Below, in pieces: positions 59,815-64,000 of a stretch of 64,000 bases of DNA. The notes under the pieces were generated by a model. The model was not told where the DNA came from and did not search any database. It was given only the letters and a program-made list of their open reading frames with translations. The stretch is from Nymphaea colorata. Its lineage: Eukaryota > Streptophyta > Magnoliopsida > Nymphaeales > Nymphaeaceae. Location: the NCBI RefSeq assembly GCF_008831285.2, contig NC_045140.1:12336505-12400504 (forward strand), read 5' to 3'. The first letter of the stretch is position 1, and each line of letters begins with the position of its first letter. The position numbers and the translations under genes were made by a program.

Positions 59815-62062
59815 CTTGAGCGCTGTTGTTGACCAAGGAAGGAAACATATGCCGGGTGGCTTGATTGACATTCAAGGGATTTCATACTCGCATGCCCCAC
59901 GTACAATGAAGTACAGTTGCATGGGCAACTAGTCATTGTCCCATTTAAAACTGTACTCTTTTTAATCTTTGTTGTCTAGAGTTGTCATTTTGGTTATTTT
60001 CATACAATTTTGTGTTTCGTATCTACCACCAACATGCATATACAAAACATTTTTCAGTTAATAAGGATAAATATTGGTTTTGAGAAAAATAGTTTAGCTA
60101 GATTTTAATAATTTAGCTTTTGCAATTTATTTTTTTTATTTCATTGATTTTCTTGCATATACTGTTATTGTTTCAAAAGAAAATTAACCATGAAAAGAGA
60201 ATTCCAAATATTCCCATTTAAATGGCTAGAAAATTATCTGATATTAAGCAAATTGCATGGCAATGGCAACATACCCAAAATAACTTTGGTTGAGGACTGA
60301 CAAGAAGGACAACTAGAGTATATAGCATGGACATATTTATCAAGATAAATTTGTTTGTTACAGAATTTGTTTTTATTCGTGATGGACCTACACTCGTGAC
60401 AAAAATGACCAGCATAAATCCATTATCTACACTAGTGATTTTGCCACAAGTATATAATGTTTGGCTTGTCTAGGTGTCAATACAGATCATCCTCAGCCAA
60501 TGTAGATGTGTAGATACATATATACAACAACTTTTATAGTGATACCCAAATATTTTTGAAACAATAAGAAAACTGCACAAAAATCCAAACCTATTCATCA
60601 TTTTATCTGCATTAGGTTCAATCTCGAAATGAAATCCTTAAAAGAATGATACGGATCATTTACATAGGTAAGTCACATCAATTAACAAATTAGTACTTCA
60701 CTAATATATGGGAAAGACATAGGGATGCATCAGGTATGAGCCTATATCATTTGATATTTGGAAGAGGCTGCTTTCCAGCGCCTCACATATCCAGCCCAAT
60801 AACTTTTTAATAAAATTTTACTACTATTAATAATATATTTTTATTATTAAAATATATTTTATATTAAAATTTTATTTTATATTTCAAAAAAAAAATTATT
60901 GTAACCAGGCTGAGTTGGGCTGGGCCTGGGCCTAGGTTTCAGGTATCGGGCTTGGGCACGGGCTCGAGTTTCAGACATCGGTCTGGTCCGATGCCTAGGT
61001 CTAGCCACTCTTTCATGGGTTATCTTTCTCTATGACTCAATTTTGGTCTTTGACAATGGGGCCATGGATTTTTAAAGGGATAATACATTAATATATTTAT
61101 CAAGGTAACCACTGTCAAATGTAAGGTAGCTTGAGAGCTACAGATATTCCTTATTGTGTTTAGGTACGACAAAGAATACAATGGCCAGCTTATCATAAAC
61201 TCATATTTGGATTTGTTAATCCGAAGGATGCGTCAGCACCTTGAAAGAATAAGGACTTGAAATGATTTTAGTGGCTTTTTGACCGGATTGCAGAGCAGAG
61301 TGAAGGCAGAGAAAGGAGACCTTACAGTTGAGCTTGGTGTTTTCATCAAGGCACATCTAAATAAAACTGAGGACTTTTGTGCACACAAACAACTATTCAT
61401 GGGTGGTGTTTTCTTTTTGTATTCTTGGAGGGTTGAGCCAACCCTTTGTTTTTCGTTAGTGTGAAGATTAGCATATATGTTTCTGGTAACCATTTCCTTG
61501 TACAAGAACTGTGTTTTTACTAAAGGTGGGGAGCCTAACACCCTGCATGCTGTGGCTTTGAGGAAATCAATCTCTTTCTCTCTCTCTCTCGCTCACACAC
61601 ACACAGACAAGCGCTTGATTTCCATTTTACACTTGGCCTTTTGTTCTGGTGCTTTGGCATATATACATTCGTTGTACTGAAGAGGCATATATACAAAAAA
61701 GTTCATACTAAAAGCTTCCATTTGAATGGCTATACCCCAAGTAACTTTGTTGAGGATCGATACAAGGTTTGCAATCAAATAATGGGTGCACGTCACGTAC
61801 GAGAAAAGTGGACCAGCTTATTCAAAAATCAAGTTGTAGGGAACCGCAAAAAACATAAGGTACGTAATGGGTAGGTACAAGCTATAGACCAAAGGGAACA
61901 TAGGAAAGTTACATATATTGTAGAAATAATAAATTCTATTACGTACTGATGAATCGAAGCAAACCAGAAGTCCAACATTCAAGACAAAGAGAATAATAAA
62001 GAACCAAAGCAGATATATATGTAGGTATATTGATTTGTAAAGTCCTTGGCTATTTATAGGCC

Positions 62063-63620
62063 AACAAGAACGCGCTCGCCTGGCTGGTGAATCTTGTCTG
62101 CTTCTATGAAGGAATTGACCCAAATTAAGTCAAGGGGAAAAAAATGAAGATGAAGACATAGTTTGGATCATGTATGCTAGAGACGAGGCAGTCGGCGGTA
62201 TATACTGCAACATGTTTTGCATGTTGGTTTTCGATCTCTCGACCACTCAAGAGAGAGAACTATTTGTATATTACTCGTCAGACATTTGATTTTACATGTT
62301 CAGGCTCCTTGAATTCCCACATTAACTCAATAATATATTTTGTGTCATGCTCCATTTTGATGACATCGCGCAACGTGTACCGATCATTATGTTATATTTT
62401 TCTCCTCTTCATTCTTTAACATGCTTCAATTTGTGACATCCACGTCCTTTTCTTGTATACTTTGCAACTTCTTTTCTTAGTGGCGTCCTGTTTTCCGAAG
62501 CAGCACCACTCTGGGAAGAATTGCGTTTTAGAAGAAAGGAACTATGACTGTACTCCGCCGCATACATGTAAAATATTGATGCCTGCTTATTGCAAGAAAG
62601 AAGTGATTAAACTGATGCCTCTCATGGTATTTGACCTATTCAGCCATGGTAATCAATTAATTATGCGTTCATTGGCCTTTAAAACTTTGTACTGAGAGCA
62701 ATTAATTTGGGGAATAAGTGGACCTGCTTTGCCTCTTCATATATTGGGTTGTATTATAAACGGCAATAATGCATGAAACTCTTACTTATAATCAGGAATG
62801 CAACTATAAGACCATGAGCTTATTAAATTTGATGGTTGATGGTTGGGAAACGAATTAGGTCCTTCAGAACGACGTAGCAACCAAATTAGAATGGTGAATA
62901 TGCATGACAGCCATTTGGCAGAAACTGAATGTATGGTATAAAATCGACCCAATTAATGGCATCGTTCCAGCAGCGTCATGTCCTTTAGTTTAATTGCTCT
63001 CATAGCAAAGAAATAAAGCCCAAACCAAGTCACGAAAACAATGGGTGAATATATAGGTCATTGAATTCCGTGTTCGAACATGGCAATTGGTGACGCGTAC
63101 GGGTAAAAGAATTGTCATTCCTCCCCACAAGGGTAGCATCGGAAAACAGGACGCTCCTTTCAAAGGAAAAGAACGTGAACATCACAAATCTAAGTATGTT
63201 AAAGAAAGTGGAAGAGAAAGTGGAAGAAGAATCACATTACCATTTAGCGATGTAGTCCAAATGGAGCATGGTACAATAATTAATGTTGAGACCTAAACGA
63301 AACAATCCCCATTAAAGGCTTGGACTAGTCGTATTGCTTAAAAGGAGGATAACTTTTAAAATAACAAGTCTCAAGATTAGGAAGATAACGTTTAAAATAA
63401 AAAGTCTCAAGATTAGGGAAGCTGTTCATATATAACTAATCGGTATCTTGAGGGGAGCGAGAATAGACGTGCAAGCCATTTCGTAGTGTTTACCATTGAC
63501 TGTGTCGTCCCAAGCATACATGTTCTGGAACTATATGTCTTCCCCTAATTTCTTTAATTTGGCTCCTTCAGATAAGTAAATGAAAATTCATCACCAGCTA
63601 TCATCCCAGTGTGCCCTCCC
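62063..63620. other. Upstream region of the cystatin gene
   Basis: No firm gene. A short open frame at 62453-62695 has a hydrophobic start (LQLLFLVASC) and several Cys, but no recognised family. Another at 63087-63296 is basic and unidentified. Confidence 0.4.
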
Positions 63621-63630
63621 TGGCCGCACT

Positions 63631-63637
63631 TATAAAT
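63631..63637 (+). promoter_or_regulatory. TATA box of the cystatin gene
   Basis: TATAAAT about 130 bases before the ATG, leaving a leader of roughly 100 bases if transcription starts about 30 bases downstream. The same box and following ~60 bases recur, inverted, at 30224-30288. Confidence 0.65.
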
Positions 63638-63762
63638 GGGAGTTGTGTCCAAGGACCTTACACATCAGTACTCTTCCTATTTCATCATAACCAGAGCTAG
63701 CTTTCTTCCTAGCTCTAGCTCTAGCTCCACAAGCCTCCCAACATCACCCGTCCACTATCGCT

Positions 63763-64000
63763 ATGGGTCGTCTCCTACCATTTCTCCTTCTCTCTATGAC
63801 TTTCTTTGCAGCAATGGCCTTTGTGGCAACTGCTTATCATGATGATCATCATGATCATCACGATCACCATGATGATCATCATGATAATCACGATCCTCAT
63901 CGTCCAGAGCCCCACTGGGTTCATGTTCCCCTTGCAGAGAAGGACAACCATATCCAAGAATTGGGCAAATCTGCCGTAGATATGTACAACAAGCAAAACC
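63763..64000 (+). CDS. Plant cystatin (cysteine protease inhibitor), 5' part, His/Asp-rich
   Basis: ATG 63763 opens a frame of 79 codons that runs off the right edge. Residues 1-24 are a signal peptide (GRLLPFLLLS...AFVATA). Residues 26-51 hold 12 His and 8 Asp. Residues 52-79 start a cystatin domain: WVHVPL, then HIQELGKSAVDMYNKQ. This fits the plant phytocystatin helix signature LGKFAVxxYN, with Ser for Phe. Plant cystatins inhibit papain-like proteases, either the plant's own or those of herbivores; the signal peptide implies secretion or a vacuolar/apoplastic site. The glycine usual just before the Trp of the N-terminal trunk is absent. The inhibitory loops (QxVxG, W) lie beyond the window, so activity cannot be judged. 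The start is supported by the signal peptide, the upstream TATA box and no competing ATG in frame. Confidence 0.85.
   Translation, partial: MGRLLPFLLLSMTFFAAMAFVATAYHDDHHDHHDHHDDHHDNHDPHRPEPHWVHVPLAEKDNHIQELGKSAVDMYNKQN

Larger units (their letters stand above)
55607..62062 (+). repeat. Segmental duplication, copy B
   Basis: Direct-orientation counterpart of 25082-30300. It is lengthened by the PIF-type insertion (56769-57962), repeated CACTA-type sequence at 56280-56760 and a GC-rich block at 59170-59600. Ends with an inverted cystatin-promoter-like piece at 62030-62062. Confidence 0.75.

Noticed and set aside
63636-63842. Plus-strand Ser-rich open frame overlapping the cystatin start
   Set aside because: It lies in another frame across the leader; the frame from 63763 has a signal peptide and cystatin signature.

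Overview
The window is nuclear DNA of a flowering plant. The evidence is a tau-class glutathione S-transferase gene with the usual two-exon layout, the 5' end of a plant cystatin gene, a pentatricopeptide-repeat (PPR) remnant, and AT-rich sequence crowded with Ty1/Copia, Ty3-like LTR, PIF/Harbinger, CACTA and hAT-like elements. The species cannot be named from sequence alone. Only two host genes look functional: the GST (13805-17115, +) and the cystatin, which runs off the right edge (63763-64000, +). Almost everything else is transposon sequence in various states of decay.

Layout. 1-3250: two pieces of broken minus-strand Copia elements. 3252-4215: an LTR fragment, a dispersed 0.35-kb repeat and a broken PPR gene. 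6060-8650: a decayed plus-strand Copia. 9034-9736: a complete hAT-type MITE with an 8-bp target-site duplication. 10-12.5 kb: microsatellites and three copies of the 0.35-kb repeat. 13.8-17.2 kb: the GST, whose 2.6-kb intron has collected repeats. 17.85-20.8 kb: a minus-strand Copia. 21.8-23.3 kb: a CACTA transposase remnant abutting a minus-strand Copia remnant (23.3-24.5 kb).

25.1-30.3 kb and 55.6-62.1 kb are two diverged direct copies of one segmental duplication. Each contains a CACTA-type non-autonomous element and an inverted fragment resembling the promoter/5'UTR of the cystatin gene at 63.7 kb. 30.6-33.75 kb is a decayed 3.1-kb LTR in minus orientation.

The centre of the window (37.25-55.2 kb) is a nested stack. 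A minus-strand Copia was split by a PIF/Harbinger element (37494-52760). The related Copia at the left end of the window supplies a matching unfilled site at 361-376. The Harbinger carries its two typical genes, a Myb/SANT protein and a DDE nuclease, both broken. It was itself invaded by a long LTR element, now a 3.7-kb solo LTR (38464-42182, TSD GATAT), and by a nearly intact Copia (42408-47620, TSD AGCTT). That Copia has unusual TA...TA LTR ends and LTRs containing a hairpin-forming 42-bp minisatellite, five copies in one LTR and three in the other. A second PIF-related element sits at 52861 and a third at 56769-57962.

No undescribed multi-gene system was found. The most distinctive points are the reconstructable nesting history, the TA...TA Copia, the foldback with a cystatin-promoter spacer at 29970-30505, and the His/Asp-rich N-terminal extension of the cystatin.
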